Assembly (NCBI GenBank): GCA_013076295.1
Contig: RQOL01000562.1
Location: forward strand, 10,001-74,000
Origin: Sanderia malayensis
Taxonomy: Eukaryota > Cnidaria > Scyphozoa > Semaeostomeae > Pelagiidae
Length of the DNA stretch: 64,000 nucleotides
Direction: 5' to 3'
Shown: in pieces, positions 12,628 through 22,639 of the stretch
Layout of the letters: every line of letters starts with the position of its first letter
How positions within the stretch are numbered: the stretch's first letter is position 1
Program-made: the position numbers and the translations under genes
Notes under the pieces: generated by a model
The model's database searches: none
What the model was told of the DNA's origin: nothing
What the model saw: the letters and a program-made list of their open reading frames with translations, nothing else

Positions 12628-13668
12628 TATGTATTGTAGGGTATGTATTGTAGGGTATTTATTGTAGGGTATTTATTGTAGGGTATTTATTGTAGGGTAT
12701 GTATTGTAGGGTATTTATTGTAGGGTTTGTATTGTAGGGTTTGTATTGTAGGTTATGTATTGTAGGGTATGTATTGTAGGGTATGTATTGTAGGGTATGT
12801 ATTGTAGGGTATTTATTGTAAGGTATGTATTGTAGGGTATGTATTGTAAGGTATGTATAGGGTATGTAATGTAGGGTATGTATTGCAGGGTATGTATTGT
12901 AAGGCATGTATTGTAGGGTATGTATTGTAAGGTATGTATTGTAGGGTATGTTTGTAGGGTATGTATTGTAGGGTATGTATTGTAGGGTATGTATTGTAGG
13001 GTCTGTATTGTAAGGTATGTATTATAGGGTATGTAATGTCGGGTATGTATTGTGGGGTATGTATTGTAAGGTATGTATTGTAGGGTATGTATTGTAGGGT
13101 GTGTATTGTAGGGTATGTATTGTAGGGTATATATTGTAGGGTATTTATTATAGGGTATGTATTGTAGGGTATTTATTGTAGGGTATTTATTCTAGAGTAT
13201 GTATTGTAGGGTATTTATTGTAGGGTGTGTAATATGGGATATGTATTGTAGGGTATGTATTGTAGGGTATGTATTGTATGTAATGTAAGATATGTATTGT
13301 AGGGTATGTATTGTAGGGTATTTATTGTGGGGTATGTATTGTAAGGTATGTATTGTAGGGTATGTATTGTAGGGTATGTATTGTAGGGTATGTATTGTAG
13401 GGTATATATTGTAGGGTATGTATTGTAAGGTATGTATTGTAGGGTATTTATTATAGGGTATGTATTGTAGGGTATTTATTGCAGGGTATTTATTCTAGAG
13501 TATGTATTGTAGGGTATTTATTGTAGGGTGTGTATTGTGGGATATGTATTGTAGGGTATGTATTGTAGGGTATGTATTGTAGGTATGTTTGTAGGGTATG
13601 TATTGTAGGGTATGTATTGTAGGGTATATGCAGGGATGTATTGTAAGGTATGTATTGTAAGGTATGTA
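12628..13668 (+). repeat. 14-bp minisatellite of element 4
   Basis: GGGTATGTATTGTA units rich in the GGGTATTTATTGTA variant. A partly duplicated block recurs around 13120-13250 and 13430-13550, showing local duplication of several units at once. Confidence 0.9.
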
Positions 13669-13816
13669 TGTATGATTGTATGTATGTAGGTATGTAGGTA
13701 TGTATGTATGGGCATGAGCGGGAGCAAATGCAGCGCGCGAAACGCGCCAAACACATTAAGCTTTTGTTGCTTGGGGGGCTCCGGGGAGGGAGCGTAGCGA
13801 CCGGGCCCCCGGCTAG

Positions 13817-15171
13817 TCTATATATAATAAAATTGTACATCACGTGACCGGCCGACTATGAACAATTGGCTATTGTTTCTTGAACAATGGACGTTCGAAA
13901 AAACAATGGGATCAAAGGAGCGGGCGTTGCCAGTCAAAGGCTTTTTTTCTGGCGGTCAATAAGGGTGCAAATTGGTATGGAAATGATCGCTGCATTGTGC
14001 TGATGAAACTAAAGCTTTCCGCTAATTTCTAACCCCAGCGGTTCGAGAGTTATGGCCCATTTTGTGTTCCGACCTTCTAGAAAGTTCCGAGGACGGAGTT
14101 AATGAGATGCAAAACGAGCAGGGAGAAGCACGTGTTTTTTTAGTTGAACGGGCGGCAAGTTGCTCGGGTTTAAGCGTGAATACGTGCCGGAAATCAATTG
14201 TAAAGACGTGTCAATTGTTGTCAAGACATGTGGAGACAATTGGTGAACAATCATTTCAAGGTATTTCTTTTATTTAATTGTCTTTGGCTGAAAATAGCAC
14301 GAGTTTTGTTTTGTTTCACCTCACGTTTTTCTTTCGGCTCGAGGGCCTAACCAAAACACGAAGACAATTTTGATTTTCTCGGGTCGTTCTGGGCCGATTT
14401 TCTTCATTTAAACTTTCGATAACTGTTTATTTACACAAGAACTAAAGTTATATGGCTTTGTTTTTTTTGTTTTGTCGATTTTCCTCTGATTTTGGACACT
14501 TTTGGCCGAGTTTGGGTTTTGCTGCAAAACACGAAATTTTCATGCAACACGCGTGTGTTTTGCATTTGCGAAAACTATTTTTAACCTGCCAAAACTTTGT
14601 TTTTTTCACACAAATACTTTCGATAAATGTTCGCCAGCTATTAGCTTCATGTTGATATTTTCGTGGGTTCTGTAGGACAAAATTGGCCACGTTAATTTAA
14701 TTTGAAAGTTTTCGTGTTTTAAAGTACGTTGATGAATTCATTTTTTCACTTTCAGAAGAAACGGCTTTTAGGGGGCGGTAGGGTGGGCGCTGGTGGTCGC
14801 TGGCCAGGGGGAAGTATGGTAGGGTATGTATTGTAGGGTATGCATTGTAGGGTATGTATGGTAGGGTATGTATTGTAGGGTATGTATTGTAGGGTATGTA
14901 TTGTAGGGTATGTATGTAGGGTATGTATTGTAGGGTATGTATTGTAGGGTATGTATGTAGGGTAGTGTTGTAGGGTATGTATTGTAGGGTATGTATTGTA
15001 GGGTTTGTATTGTAGGTATGTATTGTAGGGTATGTATTGTAGGGTAGTATGTAGGGTATGTATTGTAGGGTATGTATTTTAGGGTATGTAGTCTAGGGAG
15101 TATTGTACGTAGGGTATGTATTGTAGGGTATGTATTGGTAGGTATGTATCGTAGGGTATATGTATGTATGA
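13817..15171 (+). mobile_element. Helitron-like element 5 (type A), internally deleted, 3' end in gap
   Basis: It starts TCTATATATAATAAAATTG, followed by CACGTGACCGGCC. The A body is collinear with other copies to about 14709 (AATTTGAAAGTT), then jumps to the AAACGGCTTTTAGGGGGCGG box, losing several hundred bases of the usual body. The minisatellite (about 14816-15161) runs into the N gap, so no 3' end is visible. Confidence 0.65.
14816..15161 (+). repeat. 14-bp minisatellite of element 5 (ends at gap)
   Basis: GGGTATGTATTGTA repeats with an unusual number of shortened units just before the gap, consistent with a difficult assembly end. Confidence 0.85.
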
Positions 15172-15271
15172 NNNNNNNNNNNNNNNNNNNNNNNNNNNNN
15201 NNNNNNNNNNNNNNNNNNNNNNNNNNNNNNNNNNNNNNNNNNNNNNNNNNNNNNNNNNNNNNNNNNNNNNN
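15172..15271. other. Assembly gap (100 N)
   Basis: Exactly 100 N, a customary placeholder for a gap of unknown size. Minisatellite lies to the left and Pif1 helicase coding sequence in mid-domain to the right, so the missing DNA must hold at least the helicase N-terminal part if the join is real. Confidence 0.99.
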
Positions 15272-15272
15272 T

Positions 15273-16277
15273 GGACATAAAGTTCAGTGCATGGCGTGGT
15301 CAGGAATTGCTGCAACACTGCTAATCAATGGTAGAACTTCACATTCTACCTTTCAAATTCCTATACCACTTCAAGCTGAATCAACCTGTAATGTCAAGAG
15401 ACAGAGCAGGAGAGCACAGGTATTGCGCGAAACTACTCTCTTCATATGGGATGAAGCTTCCATGATTCCCGCACTTGCATTACAAGCAGTCGACCGACTG
15501 CTTAGAGACATTACACATATTGACAGACCATTTGGTGGCAAGTTTATGCTACTTGGTGGTGACTTCAGACAAGTTCTACCAGTCGTCACGAAAGCAGGAA
15601 GGGAAAGGATTGTAGCAGAGACTCTAAAATCACACCAGATCATTGATCTATGGACAAAGTTTCAGCAGCATCGTTTACACACCAACATGAGAGCCGTTCA
15701 AGATGATTCATACCGTGAATTCTCAGAATGGCTTCTCAGACTTGGCAACAAGCAAGAAGCACACGATGCACTGGACAACGTAATTCTGCCACAACAGATA
15801 TGCACTTCATCTAAAGAAGACATGCTGAACTTCATTTTTCCCAGGCCCAACACACCAGATTCACACCTAATGATGGATCCTGTAACAATGTCTGAACGCT
15901 GTTGTCTGACTCCAAAGAATGACTTATCACATCAAGTAAACGACTTAATTCTGGACAGACTTCAAACACCCGAAAGAACTTATTACAGCACTGACAGTGT
16001 TGTCACAGACGATCCAGATGAGGAAGAGGCCTACCCCATTGAATTTCTCAACCAACTCACTCCCAATGGAATGCCGTTGCACAGACTTAAACTCAAGGTA
16101 GGAAGAGTACAATCTTTCATCCTATTAACATTAAATTATTATGTGCAAAGGTAGTGCACCACAAAAAAAGCCCTCATTAATCACAATAATATTCATTGCA
16201 TTAGGTTGGTGCAACGATCATTCTTCTGCGGAATCTCAATCCAAAGAAAGGTCTTTGCAACGGAACAAGACTCATAG
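15273..16277 (+). CDS. Helitron Pif1-like DNA helicase, internal fragment with one intron
   Basis: The product is a superfamily 1B helicase of the Pif1/RecD-like type, which forms the C-terminal half of Helitron Rep-Hel transposases and is thought to unwind donor DNA during rolling-circle transposition. Exon 1 (15273-16097) begins at the gap with GHKVQCMAWSGIAATLL (motif Ia region). It continues through LFIWDEASM (Walker B), LLGGDFRQVLPVV (motif III), HTNMR, and EFLNQLTPNGMPLHRLKLK. A phase-0 intron (16098-16204; GTAGGA...TTAG) is followed by exon 2 (16205-16277), coding VGATIILLRNLNPKKGLCNG then TRLI, the family's motif V. The Walker A motif, Rep domain and motif VI are absent. The frame is open except at the two truncation points. 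The 3' cut coincides with the start of element 6. It may be the remnant of the autonomous partner or an unrelated Helitron. Confidence 0.88.
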
Positions 16278-17742
16278 TCTATATATACTATTCTACGATC
16301 ACACGTGACCCGCCGACTGTGAACAATGCCCATTGTCTTTTGAACAATCGACGTTCGACCGAACAATGGGATCAAAGGAATTTCGTTGTGATCAAAAAGG
16401 CTTTTTTCCTGGGGGTCAATAAGGGTGCAAATTGGTATCCAAATGATCGCCGCATTGCGCTGATCACAGTAAAGCTTTCCGCTAATTTCTACTCCAAACG
16501 GTTCGGGAGTTATGGCCCATTTTGTGTTCCGACTTTCTAGAAAGTTCCGAGGACGGAGTTAATGAGATGCAAAACGAGCAAGGAGAAGCACGTGTCTTTT
16601 TAGTTGAACGGGCGGCAACTTGCTCGGGTTTAACCACGAATACGTGCCGGAAATGAATTGTAAAGACGTGTCAATTGTTGTCAGGACCTGTGGAGACAAT
16701 TGGTGAACAATTATTTCAAGGTATTTCCTTTATTCAATTGTTTTTGGCTTTAAATAGCACGAGTTTTGTTTTGTTTCACCTCACGTTTTTCTTTCGGCTC
16801 GAGGGTCTAACCAAAAGACGAACACAATTTTGATTTTCTCGGGTCGTTCTGGGCCGATTTTCTCCATTTAAAACTTTCGACAACTGTTTATTGACACAAT
16901 AACTAAAGTTATATGGCATTGTTTTTTTTGTTTTGTTGATTTTCCTCTGTTTTTGGACAGTTTTAGCCGAGTTTGGATTTTGCTGAAAAACACGAAGTTC
17001 TCAAGCAACACGCGTGTGTTTTGCATTTGCGAAAATTAATTTTTAACCTGCCAAAACTTTGTTTTTTTTCACCCAAATACTTTCGATAAATGTTCGCCAA
17101 GCTATTAGGTTCATGTTGATATTTTCGTGGGGTGTGTAGGACAAAAATTGGCCACGTTAATTTAATTTGAAAGTTGGTGAATCGTGTTTTAAATGCAATT
17201 TTTTTCACGGGTTTGATTTCAGGGCTGTTTTTGATCAACAAAATCATGTCTTGGACATCAAAAATGTACAACTAAAATTGCGAAAAGCATTTCAAATGCA
17301 CCCAAGTACTTTCGATACTTATTCGCCAAGGTATCAGTTCCCTGTTGGTGTAATTTGAGTTAAAATGGACAAATTTTGACCAAGTTAGGGGAAATTTTGT
17401 GTTTTTAAAGTTGGCTGATGAATAAATTTTTTCACCACTTTTGTGTTGGGCTGCACTAAATACTCTCTTAAAATTCATAACGACACTGTTAAGAAATGTG
17501 AATATATTTATCGGATTCGCTGTTTCCTTAGCTACAGTTTGATATATTTTTTATTAGAGATTGAGTTTAAATTTTCCAAGATTGATTAAATTTTTGAAGA
17601 CAACTTTTTTTTTCAATCTTCACACTGAAGCTATCAACCTTCGGCTTTCAGGGGGGTGCCAGGGTGGGCGCTGGGCGGTCGATTGCCAGGGGGGAGGATC
17701 CGACCCTCCCACCTTTACTTTCTTTAGAAATGTTGCGTCGTA

Positions 17743-18291
17743 GTATTTATTGTAGGTTATTTATTGTAGGGTATGTATTGTAGGGTATGTGTTGTAAGGT
17801 ATGTATTGTAGGGTATTTATTGTAAGGTATGTATTGTAGGGTATGTAATGTAGGGTATGTATTGTAGGGTTTGTATTGTAGGGTATGTATTGTAGGGTTT
17901 GTATTGTAGGGTATGTTATGTAGGGTATGTATTGTAGGGTATGTATTGTAGGGTATGTATAGTGGGGTATGTATTGTAAGGTATGTATTGTAGGGTATGT
18001 ATTGTAGGGTATCTATTGTAGGGTATGTATTGTAGGGTATGTATTGCAGGGTATGTTATGTAGGGTATGTATTGTAGGGTATGTATTGTGGGGTATGTTT
18101 TGTAGGGTATGTGTTGTATTGTATGTATTGTAGGTTATGTATTGTAGGGTATGTATTGTAGGGTATGTATTGTAGGGTATGTATTGTAGGGTATGTATTG
18201 TAGGGTATGTATTGTGGGGTATGTATTGTAGGGTATGTGTTGTATTGTATGTATTGTAGGGTATGTATTGTAGGATATGCATTGTAGGGTA
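17743..18291 (+). repeat. 14-bp minisatellite of element 6
   Basis: GGGTATGTATTGTA repeats with the same order of variants as element 17 (51364-51910), including GGGTATGTTTTGTA and GGGTATGTGTTGTATTGTATG blocks. Confidence 0.9.
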
Positions 18292-18479
18292 TGTATGTAT
18301 GTATGTATGAATGGACATGAGCGGTAGCGAATGCAGCATGCGTAGCGCGCCAACCAGATTAAGCATTCTTTACTTAACGGGCTCCGGGGAGGGAGCGAAG
18401 CGACGGAACCCGGCTCATGTATGTATGTATGTATGTATGTATGTGTGTATGTAGGTATGTAGGTATGTATGTATGTATG

Positions 18480-18986
18480 GGAAATGCAATGCAGCGCACA
18501 AAGTGCGCCAGCCACAGGCGAGCGCAGCGAGCTAACCAATTGTAGGTGGGGTTGAAAGGGACATGAGCGGAAGCGAATGCAGCGCCTGAAGTGCACCCTA
18601 TCTGTCAATGTTTCTTGATAATAGATAGACAGGTGAGCGCAGCGAGCTAATCCATTTTAGGTGGCGTTCAAAGGGGCATGAGCGGGAGCGAATGCAGTGC
18701 ACGAAGTGTGCCAACCACAGGCGAGCGCAGCGAGTTAACCCATTGTACGTGGGGTTGAAAGAGGCATGAACGTTAGCGAATGCAGCGCACGAAGTGCGCC
18801 AACCACAGGCGAGTGCAGCGAGCTAACTCATTGTACGTGGGGTTGAAAGAGGCATGAGCGTAAGCAAATGCAGCGCACGAAGTGCCCCAACCACAGGCGA
18901 GCGCAGCGAGCTTACCCATTGTCTGTGGGGTTGAAAGGGGCATGAGCGGTAGCCAATGCATCGCACGAAGTGCGCCAACCACATTA
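18480..18986 (+). repeat. 88-bp hairpin-bearing tandem repeats
   Basis: GGCATGA motifs recur at about 18675, 18763, 18851 and 18939, exactly 88 bp apart. Each unit reads AGCGAATGCAGCGCACGAAG, then TGCGCCAACCACAGGCGAGC, AGCGAGCTAACCCATTG and a GGGGTTGAAAG spacer. Each holds the hairpin GCGCAC-GAA-GTGCGC (for example 18785-18799) and a GCGAGCGCAGCGAGC near-palindrome. The first unit is replaced in part by a CTATCTGTCAATGTTTCTTG segment with an internal inverted repeat. Confidence 0.88.
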
Positions 18987-19429
18987 AGTCTTTCTCACTT
19001 GCCCCTCTCCGGGAAACGAGCGTATGCGAGCGCCCCCCGGCTAGTCTAATATTACTATTCTGCGATGTCACGTGACGGTGGCGAAACTCTGCCTAAAACA
19101 ATAGATTCGACCCGAAACAATAGGCCGAATGCCCAAAAACAATGTGCCGAAACAGCGAATCGGTGAGCAATAAGGCTTTTTTGAATGGGGTCGCAAAAGG
19201 TTGAGACTTGCATGGAAAGGCTCCATTTCTAGAGTAGGTAAAAGTTATCTATTTTTGGAAGCATATTTTAAAAGGATTCATGATTTATTCCATTAATTGT
19301 TCCACTAATTGTGCTATCACGAAAAAACGACGGTTTACGCTGGCGAAACTTCCAAATTAGCGTCCCCAACTCCATTTTCGAAAAGAGTACACGCTCTTCA
19401 CATGATCCGTTTCGCCTTTTCTTGCAATT

Positions 19430-19490
19430 TGATTGGCTCTTTCGTGACTTCACGTGAAAAGTCACGCGTTTTTCGTTATCATGCAAATTA
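19430..19490 (+). promoter_or_regulatory. Promoter-like motif block of B/C elements (first copy)
   Basis: Seen directly: an inverted CCAAT box (ATTGG, 19432-19436), the palindromic E-box TTCACGTGAA (19449-19458) and a perfect octamer ATGCAAAT (19481-19488). The same trio at the same spacing is found in elements 12, 14, 16, 18, 19, 20 and 21. A promoter or enhancer function is inference. Confidence 0.45.
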
Positions 19491-20453
19491 GCCCTCGGGT
19501 TGAACAGCAGGTACTTTTGGAGAAGACACGTGTTTTTGTTTTGTACACAAAAAGTGAGGTGGGCGCCTTTTAAAGTGTTTTACCAGCTGAACTATCTTTG
19601 TAAAGAGCTCTTAATTGTTTGAAACACCCCTGGAGAGTTGCAGGAAACAATGGAGAACACAGGTGATAGCTTTGTTTTTTTTTAATGGAATAGTTGTAGG
19701 TTTTTTTGCAGTAGGCGACCGCCATTGTTCCTTCGGCATGCTAACAACGTTTAGGCAATGGTCAAAATTTTGAATTTTTCGGCCGTATTTGCACGATTTT
19801 CCCCATTTAAATTTTTGACAAGTGCTGTCTGATAACACAACTAAAATAAAGTGTTTTTTTTTTGTTTTTTTGTTGTTTTTTTACGAGTTCCAACAAAGTT
19901 GCTTTTCACTCGGGAAGGAACAATTTTTCACGCAACACGCGTTGTTTTTGCATTTGCGAAAATTCAATTTTAGCCTGCCACAATTAATTATTTTTTACCC
20001 AAACATTTTTGATAATTGTTCCCCAACATATTACCTTCATGTTGGTTTTTTTTTAGTTCAACTGGGTCACTATTTGCCACAGTAAATACTATTTTTACTT
20101 GCTAAAGTGTGTTCACAGGTTTTACTTTTTGCAGGGCTCCGAAATTTCATTCAAACCACTTCCACTAAATGGTCTCTAAGAATTCAGTATTATTTGGTTA
20201 AGAGATGAGACTATTTGCAACGTGTTCGCTGTTTCCTTAGCTACAGTTTGATATATTTTTTATTACAGAGTGAGTCTAAAATTTCCAGGATGGGTTAGGT
20301 TCTTGAAAGTAACTATTTTTTTCAAACTTCACACTGAAATTATCAACTTTCAGAAACGGCTTTCAGGGAGCAGCGTGGGCGCGGGGCTGTAGCTTGCTAG
20401 GAGGGAAGATTTGACCTCCCACCTTTACTTTCTTTAGAAATGTTACGTCGTAG

Positions 20454-21180
20454 TGTGTATAGTAAGGTATGTATAGTAGGGTATGTATTGTAGGGTAGGT
20501 ATTGTAGGGTATGTATTGTAGGGTATGTATTGTCGGGTATGTATTGTAGGGTATGTATTGTAGGGTATGTTATGTAGGGTATGTATTGTAGGGTATGTAT
20601 TGTGGGGTATGTATTGTAGGGTATGTATTGTAGGGTATGTATTGTAGGGTATGTGTTGTAGGGTATGTATTGTGGGGTATGTATTGTAGGGTATGTATTG
20701 TAGGGTATGTATTGTGGGGTATGTATTGTAGGGTATGTGTTGTATTGTATGTATTGTAGGGTATGTATTGTAGGATATGTATTGTAGGGTATGTATGTAG
20801 GGTAGGTATTGTAGGGTATGTATTGTAGGGTATGTATTGTAGGGTATGTATTGTAGGGTATTGTAGGGTATGTATTGTAGGGTATGTATTGTGGGGTATG
20901 TATTGTAGGGTATGTATTGTAGGGTATGTATTGTGGGGTATGTATTGTAGGGTATGTGTTGTATTGTATGTATTGTAGGGTATGTATTGTAGGATATGTA
21001 TTGTAGGGTATGTATTGTAGGATAGGTATTGTAGGGTATGTATTGTAGGGTATCTATTGTAGGGTATGTATTGTAGGGTATGTATTGTAGGGTATGTATT
21101 GTAGGGTATGTATTGTAGGGTATGTGTTGTATTGTATGTATTGTAGGGTATGTATTGTAGGATATGCATTGTAGGGTATG
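20454..21180 (+). repeat. 14-bp minisatellite of element 7
   Basis: Contains two to three copies of a longer block (GGGTATGTGTTGTATTGTATG, then a GTAGGATATG variant) spaced by about 190-200 bp, so the minisatellite has its own higher-order periodicity. Confidence 0.9.
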
Positions 21181-21555
21181 TATGTATGTATGTATGAATG
21201 GACATGAGCGGTAGCGAATGCAGCACGCGTAGCGCGGCAACCAGATTAAGCATTCTTTACTTGACAGGCTAGAGGGAGGGAGCGAAGCAACCGAACCCGG
21301 CTCATGTTTGTATGTATGTATGTATGTATGTATGTATGTATGTATGTATGTAGGTATGTATGTATGTATTTATGTATGTATGGGCATGAGCGGGAGCGAA
21401 TGTAGCGTGCGAAGCCCGCCAACCAGATTAAGCATTGTTTACTTGACGGGCTCCGGAGAGGGAGCGAAGCGATCGAACCCGGCTCATGTATGTATGTATG
21501 TATGTATGTATGTATGTATGTATGTGTGTATGTAGGTATGTATGTATGTATGTAT

Positions 21556-21987
21556 GGGAAATGCAATGCAGCGCACAAAGTGCGCCAGCCACAGGCGAGC
21601 GTAGCGACCTAACCCATTGTAGGTGGGGTTGAAAGGGGCATGAGCGTAAGCGAAAGCAGCGCACGGAGTGCGCCAACCACAGGCGAGCGCAGCGAGCTAA
21701 CCCATTGTAGGTTGGGTTCAAAGGGGCATGAGCGGAAGCGAATGCAGCGCATGAAGTGCGCCAACCACAGGCGAGTGCAGCTAGCTAACTCATTGTACGT
21801 GGGGTTGAAAGAGGCATGAGTGTAAGCGAATGCAGCGCACGAAGTGCAACATATCTGTCAATGTTTCTTGATAATAGATAGACAGGAGAGCGCAGCGAGC
21901 TAACCCATTGTACGTGGGTTTGAAAGAGGCATGAGTGTAAGCGAATGCAGCGCATGAAGCGCGCCAACCACAGGCGAGCGCAGCGGG
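21556..21987 (+). repeat. 88-bp hairpin-bearing repeats of element 7
   Basis: Same family as 18480-18986, with hairpins GCGCAC-GAA-GTGCGC and mixed variants. It ends abruptly at GCGCAGCGGGGGAGTTGG. Confidence 0.85.
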
Positions 21988-21988
21988 G

Positions 21989-22639
21989 GAGTTGGTTTTT
22001 TTTAGTTCAACTGGGTCACTATTTGCCACGGTAAATACTATTTTTACTTGCTAAAGTGTGTTCAGAGGTTTGCTTTTTGCACGGCTCCGAAATTCCATTC
22101 AAACCACTTCCACTAAAATGTCTCTAAGAATTCAGTATTATTTAGTTAAGAGATGAGACTATTTGCAACGTGTTCGCTGTTTCCTTAGCTACAGATATAT
22201 TTTTTATTACAGATTGAGTTTATAATTTCCAGGATGGGTGAAGTTTTTGAAAGTAACTATTTTTTTTCAAACTTCACACTGAAATTATCAACTTTCAGAA
22301 ACGGATTAGAGGGAGCAGCGTTGGTGCGGGGCTGTAGCTTGCTAGGGGAGAAGATTTGACGTTCCACCTTTACTTTCTTTAGAAATGCTACGTCGTAGTA
22401 TGTATAGTAAGATATGTATAGTAGGGTATTTATAGTAGGGTATGCATAGTAGGGTATGTATAGTAGGGTATGTATTGCAGGGTATGTATAGTAGGGTATG
22501 TATAGTAGGGTATGTATAGTAGGGTATGTATTGTAGGGTATGTATTGTAGGGTATGTATTGTGGGGTATGTCTTGAGGGTAAGTCTTTCTCACTTGCCCC
22601 CCTCCGGGAAACGAGCGTACATGAGCGCCCCTCGGCAAG
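21989..22639 (+). mobile_element. 5'-truncated type B element 7b
   Basis: It begins mid-body at GGTTTTTTTTAGTTCAACTG, equivalent to about 20044 in element 7, and runs to the CTTTAGAAATG box. A short minisatellite (about 22398-22578) and a terminal end CCCCTCGGCAAG at 22639 follow. The final CTAG is changed to CAAG, yet element 8 still starts at the next base. The same composite is present in elements 12, 14 and 16. Confidence 0.72.
22398..22578 (+). repeat. Short 14-bp minisatellite of 7b
   Basis: About 12 units, mostly GGGTATGTATAGTA, a variant rare elsewhere. Confidence 0.88.

Larger units (their letters stand above)
10632..13816 (+). mobile_element. Helitron-like element 4 (type A) with inverted insertion
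   Basis: The 5' end is divergent (TAATCATAAAATTGTACATC, then CACGTGACCGGCC). It matches element 5 after the first bases but has lost the TCTATATA start. The A body is interrupted at 11428-11985 by reverse-oriented satellite DNA and resumes at AGCTATTAGCTTCATG. The minisatellite (about 12628-13668) and a terminal module ending CCCCCGGCTAG follow. The diverged start and the insertion suggest an older, non-functional copy. Confidence 0.7.
16278..19044 (+). mobile_element. Helitron-like element 6 (type A)
   Basis: It starts TCTATATATACTATTCTACG, immediately after CTCATAG of the helicase exon rather than after another element's CTAG. A body, minisatellite (about 17743-18291), one terminal module (18312-18418), a short (ATGT)n, then 88-bp hairpin repeats and a terminal CCCCCCGGCTAG at 19044. 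It is nearly identical to element 17, 33.6 kb away. Confidence 0.8.
19045..21988 (+). mobile_element. Helitron-like element 7 (type B), lacking its own 3' end
   Basis: It starts TCTAATATTACTATTCTGCG, followed by TCACGTGACGG. The B body (to about 20453) shares order and many short blocks with A (ACACGCGTTG, GCATTTGCGAAAATT, a CCCAAACATTTT box, CTTCACACTGAAAT) but is clearly diverged. It carries the motif block 19430-19490. Minisatellite, two terminal modules, (ATGT)n tracts and 88-bp repeats follow. At GCAGCGGGGGAGTTGG (about 21988) the unit jumps into a second, truncated B body instead of ending in CTAG. Confidence 0.75.

Noticed and set aside
18540..18660. The segment CTATCTGTCAATGTTTCTTG...GATAGACAG as a separate small transposon
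   Set aside because: It has short complementary ends but replaces rather than interrupts an 88-bp unit, and shows no target duplication. More likely a diverged or converted repeat unit.
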